From Methylotenera sp. (GTDB lineage: Bacteria; Pseudomonadota; Gammaproteobacteria; Burkholderiales; Methylophilaceae): a stretch of DNA of 6,179 nucleotides. The notes under the pieces were generated by a model that was not told the DNA's origin, ran no database searches, and worked only from the letters and a program-made list of their open reading frames with translations. Numbering within the stretch: the stretch's first letter is position 1; the number at the start of each line of letters is the position of its first letter. Both the position numbers and the translations under genes were made by a program. Shown here piece after piece: positions 1-5,600 of this stretch. The DNA is taken from NCBI GenBank assembly GCA_013816325.1, contig JACDEP010000060.1, forward strand, positions 5,928 through 12,106, written 5' to 3'.

Positions 1-1
1 G

Positions 2-673
2 TTCTACATCCACTCACGTTTATTAGAGCGTGCAGCACGTGTAAATGAGGATTATGTAGAAAAATTCACTAACGGTGCCGTTAAAGGCAAAACTGGTTCA
101 TTGACTGCATTGCCAGTGATTGAAACAGCGGCTGGCGACGTTTCAGCTTTCGTTCCAACCAACGTGATTTCAATTACTGATGGTCAAATCTTCTTAGAAA
201 CAGATTTGTTCAATGCTGGTATTCGTCCTGCAATTAACGCTGGTATTTCAGTGTCTCGCGTAGGTGGTGCAGCGCAAACTAAAGTCATCAAGAAATTGGG
301 TGGTGGTGTACGTTTAGCGTTAGCGCAATACCGTGAATTGGCAGCGTTTGCGCAGTTCGCGTCAGATTTAGATGAAGCGACACGTAAACAACTGGACCGC
401 GGTCGTATGTTTACTGAGTTGATGAAACAAGCACAATACGCACCGTTAAGCGTTTCTGACATGGCGATTACTTTGTTTGCTGCAAATAAAGGCTACTTCG
501 ATGACGTACCAACCAATAAAGTATTAGCTTTTGAAGGCGCATTACATGGTTTCATGGGTTCTAAATACAAAGCATTGATGGATGGTATTGAGTCAAGCAA
601 AGATTTAAGCGGCGATAACGAAAAAGCGGTTGAAGCAGCAATTCAAGACTTCAAAGCTACCAATGCTTACTAA
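2..673 (+). CDS. atpA: ATP synthase F1 subunit alpha, C-terminal part (5' end outside window)
   Basis: The reading frame is open from base 2 and ends at TAA 671-673, giving 223 residues of a protein normally about 513 long, so roughly the last 45% is present. It begins FYIHSRLLERAARV, a hallmark alpha-subunit segment, followed by KGKTGSLTALPVIET and VPTNVISITDGQIFLETDLF. The arginine in ISVSRVGGAAQT (codon 257-259) corresponds to the alpha arginine finger (Arg376 in E. coli) that reaches into the catalytic site on beta. The C-terminal helical bundle follows. Alpha alternates with beta in the F1 hexamer and carries non-catalytic nucleotide sites; the Walker A part of the gene lies upstream of the window. 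An internal ATG at 101 is not a real start, because homology runs unbroken through it. atpG follows after 47 bases. Identification is certain. Confidence 0.98.
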   Translation, partial: FYIHSRLLERAARVNEDYVEKFTNGAVKGKTGSLTALPVIETAAGDVSAFVPTNVISITDGQIFLETDLFNAGIRPAINAGISVSRVGGAAQTKVIKKLGGGVRLALAQYRELAAFAQFASDLDEATRKQLDRGRMFTELMKQAQYAPLSVSDMAITLFAANKGYFDDVPTNKVLAFEGALHGFMGSKYKALMDGIESSKDLSGDNEKAVEAAIQDFKATNAY

Positions 674-710
674 TCGCGCATACTAATCACATTTAGGACA
701 ATGCTTTTTT

Positions 711-714
711 AGGA
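711..714 (+). promoter_or_regulatory. Shine-Dalgarno site of atpG
   Basis: AGGA lies 6 bases before the ATG at 721 and follows a T run at 705-710. It is a good-quality site and fixes the atpG start, which also agrees with the conserved MAGSKEIRTKI N-terminus of gamma subunits. Confidence 0.7.
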
Positions 715-720
715 AATCTT

Positions 721-1656
721 ATGGCTGGTAGTAAAGAGATTAGAACCAAGATCAAGTCGGTAGAAAATACCCGCAAGATCACCAAGGCAATGGAGATGGT
801 AGCTGCTTCTAAAATGCGTAAAGCGCAAGAGAGAATGCGTGCTAGCCGTCCATATGCTGAGAAGATTCGTAACGTAGCAGCGCATCTTTCACATGCACAG
901 GCTGAATATAAACATGCGTTTTTAATTAAACGTGATGTGGTTAAAACAGTGGGTTTGATTGTAGTGAGTTCTGATAAGGGCTTGTGTGGTGGTTTGAACA
1001 CCAATATGCTGCGTTTGTCCGTGAACCAGATGAAAGCTTGGGAAGCTGAAGGCAAAAAAATTGCAGTTAGTGCAATCGGCAACAAAGGTTTTGGTTTCAT
1101 GAACCGTGTGGGTGCAAATGTTAAATCGCACATTACCGGTATGGGCGATGTGCCGCATTTGGAAAAATTGATCGGAACCATTAAGGTCATGCTCGATGCT
1201 TATACATCAGGCGAAATCGACCAGCTGTTTATTTGCTATACCAAATTTATCAACACCATGAAGCAGGAGCCTGTCATGCAGCAATTGCTGCCGTTGAATG
1301 ATGAGCATTTGGGTGCAAATCCGCATCAAAAAGCCGAAGCTTTATCTACTAGCGACGTCATCAAAGGCGCGGTTAATATCGGAGTTGCAAAAGGTCATTG
1401 GGATTACATTTATGAGCCAGAAGCACAGCCGGTAATTGATGAGCTAATGGTGCGTTATATCGAATCATTGGTGTACAACGCGGTATCAGAAAATATGGCT
1501 TCAGAGCAGTCATCACGTATGGTGGCGATGAAATCAGCGTCTGATAATGCGAAAAACGTAATTGGCGAATTGAAACTGGTATATAACAAGGCGCGTCAAG
1601 CGGCAATTACCAAAGAGATCTCAGAGATCGTCGGCGGCGCAGCGGCAGTAGCTTAG
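721..1656 (+). CDS. atpG: ATP synthase F1 subunit gamma
   Basis: Gamma is the central rotor shaft of F1, coupling proton flow through Fo to catalysis in the alpha/beta ring. The 311-residue product starts MAGSKEIRTKI and has the conserved N-terminal helix (TRKITKAMEMVAASKMRKAQ, residues 17-36), the SSDKGLCGGLN loop (about 83-93), and the C-terminal helix MASEQSSRMVAMKSASDNA (259-277) continuing to LVYNKARQAAITKEI. The two terminal helices form the coiled-coil shaft. The family is usually about 287-292 residues long. The excess is mostly one insertion of about 22 residues between LLPL (189-192) and WDYIYEP (227-233), where 34 residues replace the 12 seen in E. coli. The insert contains no cysteine. 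The gene lies between atpA and atpD in the same operon. Confidence 0.98.
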   Translation: MAGSKEIRTKIKSVENTRKITKAMEMVAASKMRKAQERMRASRPYAEKIRNVAAHLSHAQAEYKHAFLIKRDVVKTVGLIVVSSDKGLCGGLNTNMLRLSVNQMKAWEAEGKKIAVSAIGNKGFGFMNRVGANVKSHITGMGDVPHLEKLIGTIKVMLDAYTSGEIDQLFICYTKFINTMKQEPVMQQLLPLNDEHLGANPHQKAEALSTSDVIKGAVNIGVAKGHWDYIYEPEAQPVIDELMVRYIESLVYNAVSENMASEQSSRMVAMKSASDNAKNVIGELKLVYNKARQAAITKEISEIVGGAAAVA

Positions 1657-1700
1657 GCTAATAATAAGTACTTTAGAATTTAATTAATCTAACTAACAAC

Positions 1701-1717
1701 GCTTTGTACAGCAAAGC
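1701..1717 (+). other. Hairpin in the atpG-atpD gap
   Basis: GCTTTG (1701-1706) is the exact reverse complement of CAAAGC (1712-1717), with a 5-base loop TACAG. There is no T run after it, so it is not a terminator. It ends 5 bases before the atpD Shine-Dalgarno site (AAGGA, 1723-1727). It could help set atpD translation or act as an mRNA processing or stability element; that role is inference. Confidence 0.4.
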
Positions 1718-1722
1718 TTAGT

Positions 1723-1727
1723 AAGGA
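1723..1727 (+). promoter_or_regulatory. Shine-Dalgarno site of atpD; bears on start choice
   Basis: AAGGA lies 4 bases before the first ATG (1732) and 7 bases before the second, directly adjacent ATG (1735). The 7-base spacing is closer to optimal, so initiation at 1735, giving MANENQ, is at least as likely as at 1732. The choice changes the protein by one residue. Confidence 0.6.
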
Positions 1728-1731
1728 AAAA

Positions 1732-3177
1732 ATGATGGCAAATGAAAATCAAGCAAGTAACAGTATAGGCAGAGTTGTCCAATGTATTGGCGCTGTCGTT
1801 GACGTTGAATTCCCACGTGACCAAATGCCAAAAGTGTTTGACGCATTGATTATCGATGATGCTAGCTCACAAGCTGAAGCGGGATTAACGTTAGAAGTGC
1901 AACAGCAATTGGGTGACGGCATCGTACGTACCATTGCGATGGGTTCTTCTGATGGTCTTTCACGCGGCACGGCCTTCAAATCTACCGGCAGCCAGATCAC
2001 GGTGCCAGTAGGTCTGGGTACATTAGGCCGTATTATGGACGTGTTAGGTCGCCCTATTGATGAGGCGGGTCCTATTGATTGTGACGAGCGTCGCGCTATT
2101 CACCAAAAAGCACCAACTTTCGAAGAGCTATCCCCTTCTGTTGACCTATTAGAAACAGGTATCAAGGTGATTGACTTGGTTTGCCCGTTTGCTAAAGGCG
2201 GTAAGGTTGGTTTGTTTGGCGGTGCGGGTGTAGGTAAAACCGTTAACATGCTTGAGCTCATCAACAACATCGCTAAACAACACTCAGGCTTATCAGTGTT
2301 TGCAGGTGTAGGCGAGCGAACTCGTGAAGGTAATGACTTCTATCATGAGATGGCTGAAGCTGGTGTGATCAAGCTCGACAACATGAAAGAATCAAAAGTA
2401 GCGATGGTGTTCGGGCAAATGAACGAACCACCGGGCAACCGTTTACGTGTGGCTTTGTCAGGTTTGACCATGGCTGAGAAATTCCGTGACGAAGGCCGTG
2501 ACGTGTTGTTCTTCGTGGACAATATCTATCGCTACACATTGGCCGGTACTGAAGTATCTGCATTGTTAGGTCGTATGCCATCAGCGGTCGGTTATCAACC
2601 TACCCTGGCTGATGAAATGGGCCGTTTACAAGAGCGTATTACTTCAACTAAAACAGGCTCCATTACTTCTATCCAAGCGGTTTATGTACCAGCGGATGAC
2701 TTGACCGACCCATCACCAGCCACCACATTCCAGCATTTGGATTCTACAGTTGTGTTGTCACGTGACATTGCTTCTTTAGGTATCTACCCAGCGGTAGACC
2801 CATTGGATTCAACTTCACGTCAATTAGACCCGTTAGTAGTAGGTGAAGAACACTACAACGTAGCACGCAGCGTGCAACAAACATTACAACGCTATAAAGA
2901 ACTGCGCGACATTATTGCTATTCTGGGTATGGATGAACTTTCACCAGAAGATAAATTAGCTGTTGGCCGTGCACGTAAAATCCAGCGTTTCTTGTCACAA
3001 CCGTTCCACGTGGCTGAAGTGTTTACAGGCGCGCCAGGTAAATATGTACCTTTAAAAGAAACTATCAAAGGCTTTAAAGCGATTGTGGCTGGCGAATACG
3101 ATCACTTACCAGAGCAAGCGTTTTATATGGTTGGCGGTATTGAAGAAGCCGTTGAAAAAGCGAAGACTTTAAACTAA
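1732..3177 (+). CDS. atpD: ATP synthase F1 subunit beta (catalytic)
   Basis: Beta carries the three catalytic sites that make or hydrolyse ATP. Counting from the ATG at 1732 (481 residues), the N-terminal beta-barrel includes GRVVQCIGAVVDVEFP (13-28). Walker A is GGAGVGKT (163-170). GERTREG follows, with the general-base glutamate at 195. The Walker B aspartate is 263 in FFVDN, and the nucleotide-stacking tyrosine is 352 in SLGIYPAVDP. The coupling loop reads DELSPED (401-407) instead of the E. coli DELSEED, a variant I associate with betaproteobacteria. The first 10-12 residues extend slightly beyond many relatives. A second ATG at 1735 may be the true start. The gene ends with tandem in-frame stops, TAA (3175-3177) then TAG. 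It lies in the atp operon, with a 142-base gap before atpC. Confidence 0.99.
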   Translation: MMANENQASNSIGRVVQCIGAVVDVEFPRDQMPKVFDALIIDDASSQAEAGLTLEVQQQLGDGIVRTIAMGSSDGLSRGTAFKSTGSQITVPVGLGTLGRIMDVLGRPIDEAGPIDCDERRAIHQKAPTFEELSPSVDLLETGIKVIDLVCPFAKGGKVGLFGGAGVGKTVNMLELINNIAKQHSGLSVFAGVGERTREGNDFYHEMAEAGVIKLDNMKESKVAMVFGQMNEPPGNRLRVALSGLTMAEKFRDEGRDVLFFVDNIYRYTLAGTEVSALLGRMPSAVGYQPTLADEMGRLQERITSTKTGSITSIQAVYVPADDLTDPSPATTFQHLDSTVVLSRDIASLGIYPAVDPLDSTSRQLDPLVVGEEHYNVARSVQQTLQRYKELRDIIAILGMDELSPEDKLAVGRARKIQRFLSQPFHVAEVFTGAPGKYVPLKETIKGFKAIVAGEYDHLPEQAFYMVGGIEEAVEKAKTLN

Positions 3178-3191
3178 TAGATTTTATTGTC

Positions 3192-3230
3192 GTAGAGCGT
3201 CGTTGCGCGGTACTCACTTCCTAGCTCTAC
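3192..3230 (+). other. Inverted repeat after atpD
   Basis: GTAGAGC (3192-3198) and GCTCTAC (3224-3230) are perfect 7-base reverse complements around a 25-base loop, starting 15 bases after the atpD stop. No T run follows, so it is not a typical Rho-independent terminator. It could be an mRNA stabilising stem or attenuator separating highly expressed atpD from atpC; function is inferred. Confidence 0.4.
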
Positions 3231-3275
3231 TTAAATAAATCAATTAGTGGTTTAGCGGTCTGTGGTGATGCTAGG

Positions 3276-3294
3276 CTTCATGATGTTAATGAAG
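3276..3294 (+). other. Short hairpin upstream of atpC
   Basis: CTTCAT (3276-3281) pairs perfectly with ATGAAG (3289-3294) around a 7-base loop. It ends 25 bases before the atpC ATG. It is weak and AT-rich, and it overlaps GATAAT (3294-3299), a possible -10-like hexamer without a convincing -35 partner. Confidence 0.25.
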
Positions 3295-3307
3295 ATAATG
3301 TAAATAT

Positions 3308-3312
3308 AGAGA
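3308..3312 (+). promoter_or_regulatory. Weak Shine-Dalgarno site of atpC
   Basis: The only purine match before the ATG at 3320 is AGAGA, 7 bases upstream, clearly weaker than the AGGA and AAGGA sites of atpG and atpD. This would suit the lower need for epsilon (one per complex) than for beta (three), but a rate difference is inference. Confidence 0.4.
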
Positions 3313-3319
3313 TTAAATT

Positions 3320-3745
3320 ATGGCTAACACTGTACATATTGATGTAGTAAGCGCAGAAGCAAGCATATTCTCGGGCGATGCCGAGTTTGTGGTTGCGCCT
3401 GCGGGTGGCGGTGAAGTAGGTATCTACCCTAACCATGCACCCATGATTACCACTATCAAGCCAGGCGCATTGCGTATTAAACTAGCGGATAGCATTGAAG
3501 AGACAGTCATTTATCTTTCAGGTGGCATGCTAGAAGTTCAACCGGGTGTGATTACCGTATTGGCAGATACTGCGATTCGTGGTGCTGATTTGGATGAAGC
3601 AAAAGCGAATGCAGCCAAGGAAGCAGCTGAAGAAGCAATGCGTAACAGAGTATCGGATATTGATTTCGCAAAAGCTCAAGCCGAATTAGCCGAAGCGGTT
3701 GCACAGATTCAAGCGATTGAGCGATTACGTAAAACCAGACATTAA
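3320..3745 (+). CDS. atpC: ATP synthase F1 subunit epsilon
   Basis: Epsilon binds gamma and the c-ring and can inhibit ATP hydrolysis through its movable C-terminal helices. The 141-residue product matches the usual length (139 in E. coli). Residues 1 to about 86 form the N-terminal beta-sandwich, recognisable by HIDVVSAEASIFSG, GEVGIYPNHAPMITTIKPG, LSGGMLEVQPG and VLADTAIRG. Residues from about 90 form the alanine- and glutamate-rich helix pair, with DLDEAKANAAKEAAEEA and then AKAQAELAEAVAQIQAIERL. The start is the only ATG consistent with the family N-terminus. It is the last gene of the atp operon: a strong terminator begins 28 bases after its stop codon. Confidence 0.98.
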   Translation: MANTVHIDVVSAEASIFSGDAEFVVAPAGGGEVGIYPNHAPMITTIKPGALRIKLADSIEETVIYLSGGMLEVQPGVITVLADTAIRGADLDEAKANAAKEAAEEAMRNRVSDIDFAKAQAELAEAVAQIQAIERLRKTRH

Positions 3746-3773
3746 GTTCTGCGACACGCAAAAGTAGTAAGCT

Positions 3774-3802
3774 AAAAGGCAGCCTAGGCTGCCTTTTTAT
3801 TT
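3774..3802 (+). terminator. Rho-independent terminator of the atp operon
   Basis: GGCAGC (3778-3783) pairs with GCTGCC (3788-3793) around the loop CTAG, extended by AAAA before (3774-3777) and TTTTT after (3794-3798), then ATTT. The whole stem is a perfect palindrome with an A run on one side and a T run on the other. It could therefore also stop transcripts arriving on the minus strand from the convergent EAL gene, 134 bases away. Confidence 0.92.
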
Positions 3803-3917
3803 GGTGCAATTTCATGTATTTGTCTGATGCCATTATATTTGCTTAATTTCACGGCTGTATGATTATCGTTGGCAGGTAATATGTTCGCAGGGACTACGTG
3901 TACAGATCCAAAAATGT

Positions 3918-3924
3918 GCCTAAC
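3918..3924 (-). repeat. GTTAGGC heptamer, possible leftover integron R' core
   Basis: Read on the minus strand, GTTAGGC starts 6 bases after the EAL stop codon (3931-3933). It matches the attC R' consensus GTTRRRY exactly and is identical to the R' box of the attC-like site at 5601-5607, in the same orientation. AGCTGAA, 5 bases ahead of it, loosely resembles an L' box (5 of 7 against GGCTTAA). No matching R''/L'' half was found upstream in the EAL gene, so this is at most a half-site and may be chance. Confidence 0.3.
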
Positions 3925-3930
3925 AAGTCT

Positions 3931-4680
3931 TCAGCTGAGATCGGGGATTTGAAAAGGTGGCATCGCCTCAAACATAGGTTTGGCGAACAGGTAGCCCTGG
4001 TATAGGTTTGCACCCAAGTCATTGAACCAGGCAAATTCGTCCACGGTTTCAACGCCTTCAATCACAAAATCGATACCAAGATCGACGCAAACCTGCGCGA
4101 TTGCACGCACGATAGCCTGTCTCGGGCCATGGGATTCAATTCCCCGCACCAAGCCCATGTCCAGCTTGACGATATCAGGTTGAAACTCAGAAAGCAGGTT
4201 CAAGCCGGAATAGCCGGCGCCAAAATCATCAATTGCGAGGCGCATTCCTGCCCGGCGGTATTCGTTGACGACCTTCGCGAACTGAGCCGGGTCAGCGATC
4301 GCTTCACCTTCGGTTGCCTCGACGATAATTCGGTTAAGCGGGAACCCATGCCGGTTTGCGGCTTCGATGGTGGAGTTCAGCCCTACGATCGGGTCTAATG
4401 CCGCACTAGGCAGAAAATTAAGGTTCAGATGAGTATTGAGCCCGATTCGTGCCGCGATCTCAATGGCCTTGGCTCGAGCGGCTGCGTCGAAGGCCGCCAT
4501 CCTGTCCCCGGAATACCGCTGGATGACGTGATAGGCAGGTTCATTATTCAGCCCGCGTACCAGTGCCTCGTGAGAATAGACCGCACGCGCATGGGTATCC
4601 ACAATCGGTTGAAATGCGACCGAGAGTTCTGCTGGATCCACGCCATCCGGAGCCGCGTTCGACGGTGAGGCGTCGCTCAT
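3931..4680 (-). CDS. EAL-domain cyclic-di-GMP phosphodiesterase, partner of the BLUF protein
   Basis: The 249-residue single-domain protein should hydrolyse c-di-GMP to pGpG in the cytoplasm. All residues needed for activity are in place: Glu38 in EALVRG, Asn88 in LNLNFLP, Glu121 and Glu124 in EATEGE, Asp151-Asp152 in IDDFGAGYSGL, Lys172 in VKLD, Glu208 in IEGVET and Gln228 in YQGYLFAKP. Their spacing agrees with the catalytic residues I recall for BlrP1. EALVRG, NFLP, FGAGYSGL and FQPDIVKLDM resemble the EAL half of BlrP1/YcgF. No signal peptide, membrane segment or sensory domain is present. Its ATG overlaps the BLUF stop codon (ATGA, 4680-4677) and has no good Shine-Dalgarno site of its own, so translation is probably coupled. 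A stop codon (TAA, 4683-4681) directly precedes the ATG in its own frame. The genes are GC-rich (57-60% in sampled lines) compared with atp. Confidence 0.93.
   Translation of the reverse strand: MSDASPSNAAPDGVDPAELSVAFQPIVDTHARAVYSHEALVRGLNNEPAYHVIQRYSGDRMAAFDAAARAKAIEIAARIGLNTHLNLNFLPSAALDPIVGLNSTIEAANRHGFPLNRIIVEATEGEAIADPAQFAKVVNEYRRAGMRLAIDDFGAGYSGLNLLSEFQPDIVKLDMGLVRGIESHGPRQAIVRAIAQVCVDLGIDFVIEGVETVDEFAWFNDLGANLYQGYLFAKPMFEAMPPFQIPDLS
4677..4680 (-). promoter_or_regulatory. ATGA stop/start overlap of the BLUF and EAL genes
   Basis: On the minus strand the bases ATGA contain the EAL start (ATG 4680-4678) and the BLUF stop (TGA 4679-4677). The sequence ahead has only GAAG 12 bases from the ATG, too far for a normal ribosome site. 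Termination-reinitiation is the likely way the EAL protein is made, which would tie its amount to the BLUF protein. Confidence 0.75.
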
Positions 4681-5132
4681 TTAGTGTCGCACTTCAGCCG
4701 TGCACGCCAGCGCCCTTGGGCAAAGGCCGAAAGCAGTTTCTTCGCACGCCCGGAATCAAGATTAGTCAAAGAACTACCTTGACGAAAGAAATCGTTGAGG
4801 CCTTCAATCGTCTCCAATTCGGCCGAGCTGACTTCCGAATACCCCATTGTCCAATCGCCGAAAGAGCGCTGTGCAATCGGCTCCTGAATGATCTTTGTCA
4901 CGTTCATATGACGCGGATCCAGGGAAATATGCGCAAATAATTCCATCAACTTCGCTTCGTCGCCTTCAAGTACCTGAAAGAAACTACCCGAAGTGTAGAG
5001 CAGCAGCCCGGTAATCGATTCATGAGTATTTTGGCTCCGTGCAGCCTGCAGTAAGGCCTTGAGATCGGCTGGATTAAATGCCGCGGTAGCAGCGCTGGTG
5101 TAAATCAGATGCGTCAATTTTTCTGGCTTCAT
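4677..5132 (-). CDS. Short BLUF-domain blue-light (FAD) sensor protein
   Basis: The 151-residue protein is a PixD/PapB-like short BLUF photoreceptor. The flavin-binding domain spans about residues 6-97 and has the key residues: Tyr11 in LIYTS, Asn35 followed by ITGLLLY, Gln53 in FFQVLEGD, Trp94 and Met96 in FGDWTMGY. Tyr and Gln form the hydrogen-bond switch that responds to blue light. The tail (98-151) is helical and carries AKKLLSAFAQGRWRARL, a C-terminal pattern I recognise from other short BLUF proteins; such tails pass the signal to a partner. The partner is very likely the EAL protein encoded immediately downstream with a 4-base overlap, as for PapB-PapA of Rhodopseudomonas palustris. 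The ATG at 5132 is the only suitable start: the upstream frame meets TAA at 5150-5148. Whether light raises or lowers phosphodiesterase activity cannot be read from sequence. Confidence 0.93.
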   Translation of the reverse strand: MKPEKLTHLIYTSAATAAFNPADLKALLQAARSQNTHESITGLLLYTSGSFFQVLEGDEAKLMELFAHISLDPRHMNVTKIIQEPIAQRSFGDWTMGYSEVSSAELETIEGLNDFFRQGSSLTNLDSGRAKKLLSAFAQGRWRARLKCDTK

Positions 5133-5142
5133 GAAACTAGTA

Positions 5143-5149
5143 TCCTCTT
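5143..5149 (-). promoter_or_regulatory. Shine-Dalgarno site of the BLUF gene
   Basis: Read on the minus strand, AAGAGGA ends 10 bases before the ATG at 5132. The match is good but the spacing is longer than usual, suggesting modest translation. No other in-frame start fits it better. Confidence 0.5.
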
Positions 5150-5169
5150 ACCCACGATTCAGTGTATGG

Positions 5170-5198
5170 ATTATTGCATGGTCGCAAAAATCGGTCTA
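5170..5198 (-). promoter_or_regulatory. Candidate sigma-70 promoter of the BLUF-EAL unit
   Basis: On the minus strand, TAGACC (5198-5193, 4 of 6 against TTGACA) and AATAAT (5175-5170, 5 of 6 against TATAAT) are separated by exactly 17 bases. Transcription would start near 5163, giving a leader of about 30 bases. The match is moderate and such pairs occur by chance in AT-rich DNA. Confidence 0.35.
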
Positions 5199-5333
5199 GG
5201 TGTTCGCGAAGTATTGTTTCATTCAACAACCCAAACCGCAATTACCCATTTACGTGTCCTACGTTTGAGATAAGGGACGTGATATTAGTGTGCCCCGTTG
5301 ATTGCAAAGGTTCTGCTGATAACAATCGCGCCC

Positions 5334-5400
5334 GTGAAAATTGAGTAATTTGTGAAATTGATTAAGCCGTGAAATTGATTAATTAGTGACATAAAAATTG
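5334..5400 (-). repeat. Tandem direct repeats with 17-18 base period
   Basis: On the plus strand GTGAAATTGATTAA occurs twice without change (5352-5365 and 5369-5382). A degenerate copy precedes them (GTGAAAATTGAGTAA, 5334-5348), and a partial fourth begins with GTGA at 5386. The starts are spaced 18, 17 and 17 bases. Read toward the BLUF gene, the unit is TTAATCAATTTCAC. The period is not a multiple of three, which argues against a coding repeat. Such arrays can be binding sites for a regulator; this one lies about 160-200 bases upstream of the candidate promoter. Confidence 0.7.
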
Positions 5401-5600
5401 CCCCAATGCGTTAATACTAAAACCTTACCTTAAAACCACAAAAGCTAGACCTCACAGCGTCATCTCAAACCAAGCTGAAATTAACCTAACTATCGCAAAA
5501 TTTCGCAAACGACTATAAGCTAAAATGCAAACAAAATTAAAAAACGATGCCCTACGAATCAATACCAGAGAGGATCTAAGAGCATTTATTTTGAACATAA

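Larger units (their letters stand above)
5133..5600. other. 468-base stretch without a convincing gene, between attC and the BLUF gene
   Basis: No open frame here has both a plausible start and recognisable protein features. The stretch holds the BLUF ribosome site and candidate promoter (5143-5198), the 17-base tandem repeat (5334-5400) and, at 5401-5580, a strongly skewed composition. Counting by hand over those 180 bases on the plus strand gives A 79, C 47, T 33 and G 21. The line 5341-5400 is only 25% GC. It is long for an integron cassette, where leaders are usually short, so it may be upstream regulatory DNA, an untranslated RNA or a decayed cassette. Confidence 0.6.

Noticed and set aside
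693..1190. Minus-strand open frame of 165 residues opposite atpG
   Set aside because: It lies wholly antisense to a certain gene, has no recognisable protein features, and is explained by the codon pattern of atpG.
3552..3833. Minus-strand open frame of 93 residues over atpC and the terminator
   Set aside because: It runs through the terminator palindrome and antisense to atpC, with no family features.
3918..3984. A full second attC overlapping the EAL 3' end, with GCCAAAC (minus, 3984-3978) as R''
   Set aside because: The proposed R'' has a mismatch in its core, and the L''/L' segments do not pair, so only the R' heptamer is kept as a possible half-site.
4677..4683. Programmed -1 frameshift making a fused BLUF-EAL protein
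   Set aside because: The bases before the overlap (ACT AAA TGA) are not a proper slippery heptamer and no downstream stem was seen; termination-reinitiation is simpler.
4129..4940. Three plus-strand open frames opposite the EAL and BLUF genes (4129-4398, 4429-4668, 4563-4940)
   Set aside because: The GC-rich antisense strand is open by chance; the minus-strand genes have full catalytic and flavin-site motifs.
5162..5344. Plus-strand open frame of 60 residues starting at GTG
   Set aside because: It has no good ribosome site and no protein features, and it overlaps the candidate promoter of the BLUF gene.
5285..5392. Minus-strand frame of 35 codons starting at ATG 5392, overlapping the tandem repeat
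   Set aside because: It has only a weak GGGG ahead, is short and has no recognisable features. A leader peptide cannot be excluded, but evidence is too thin to list it.
5484..5490. GTTAGGT on the minus strand as another attC R' box
   Set aside because: No GTT core exists on the plus strand at 5521-5600 to supply an R'' partner at attC distance; degenerate heptamers of this type are expected by chance.
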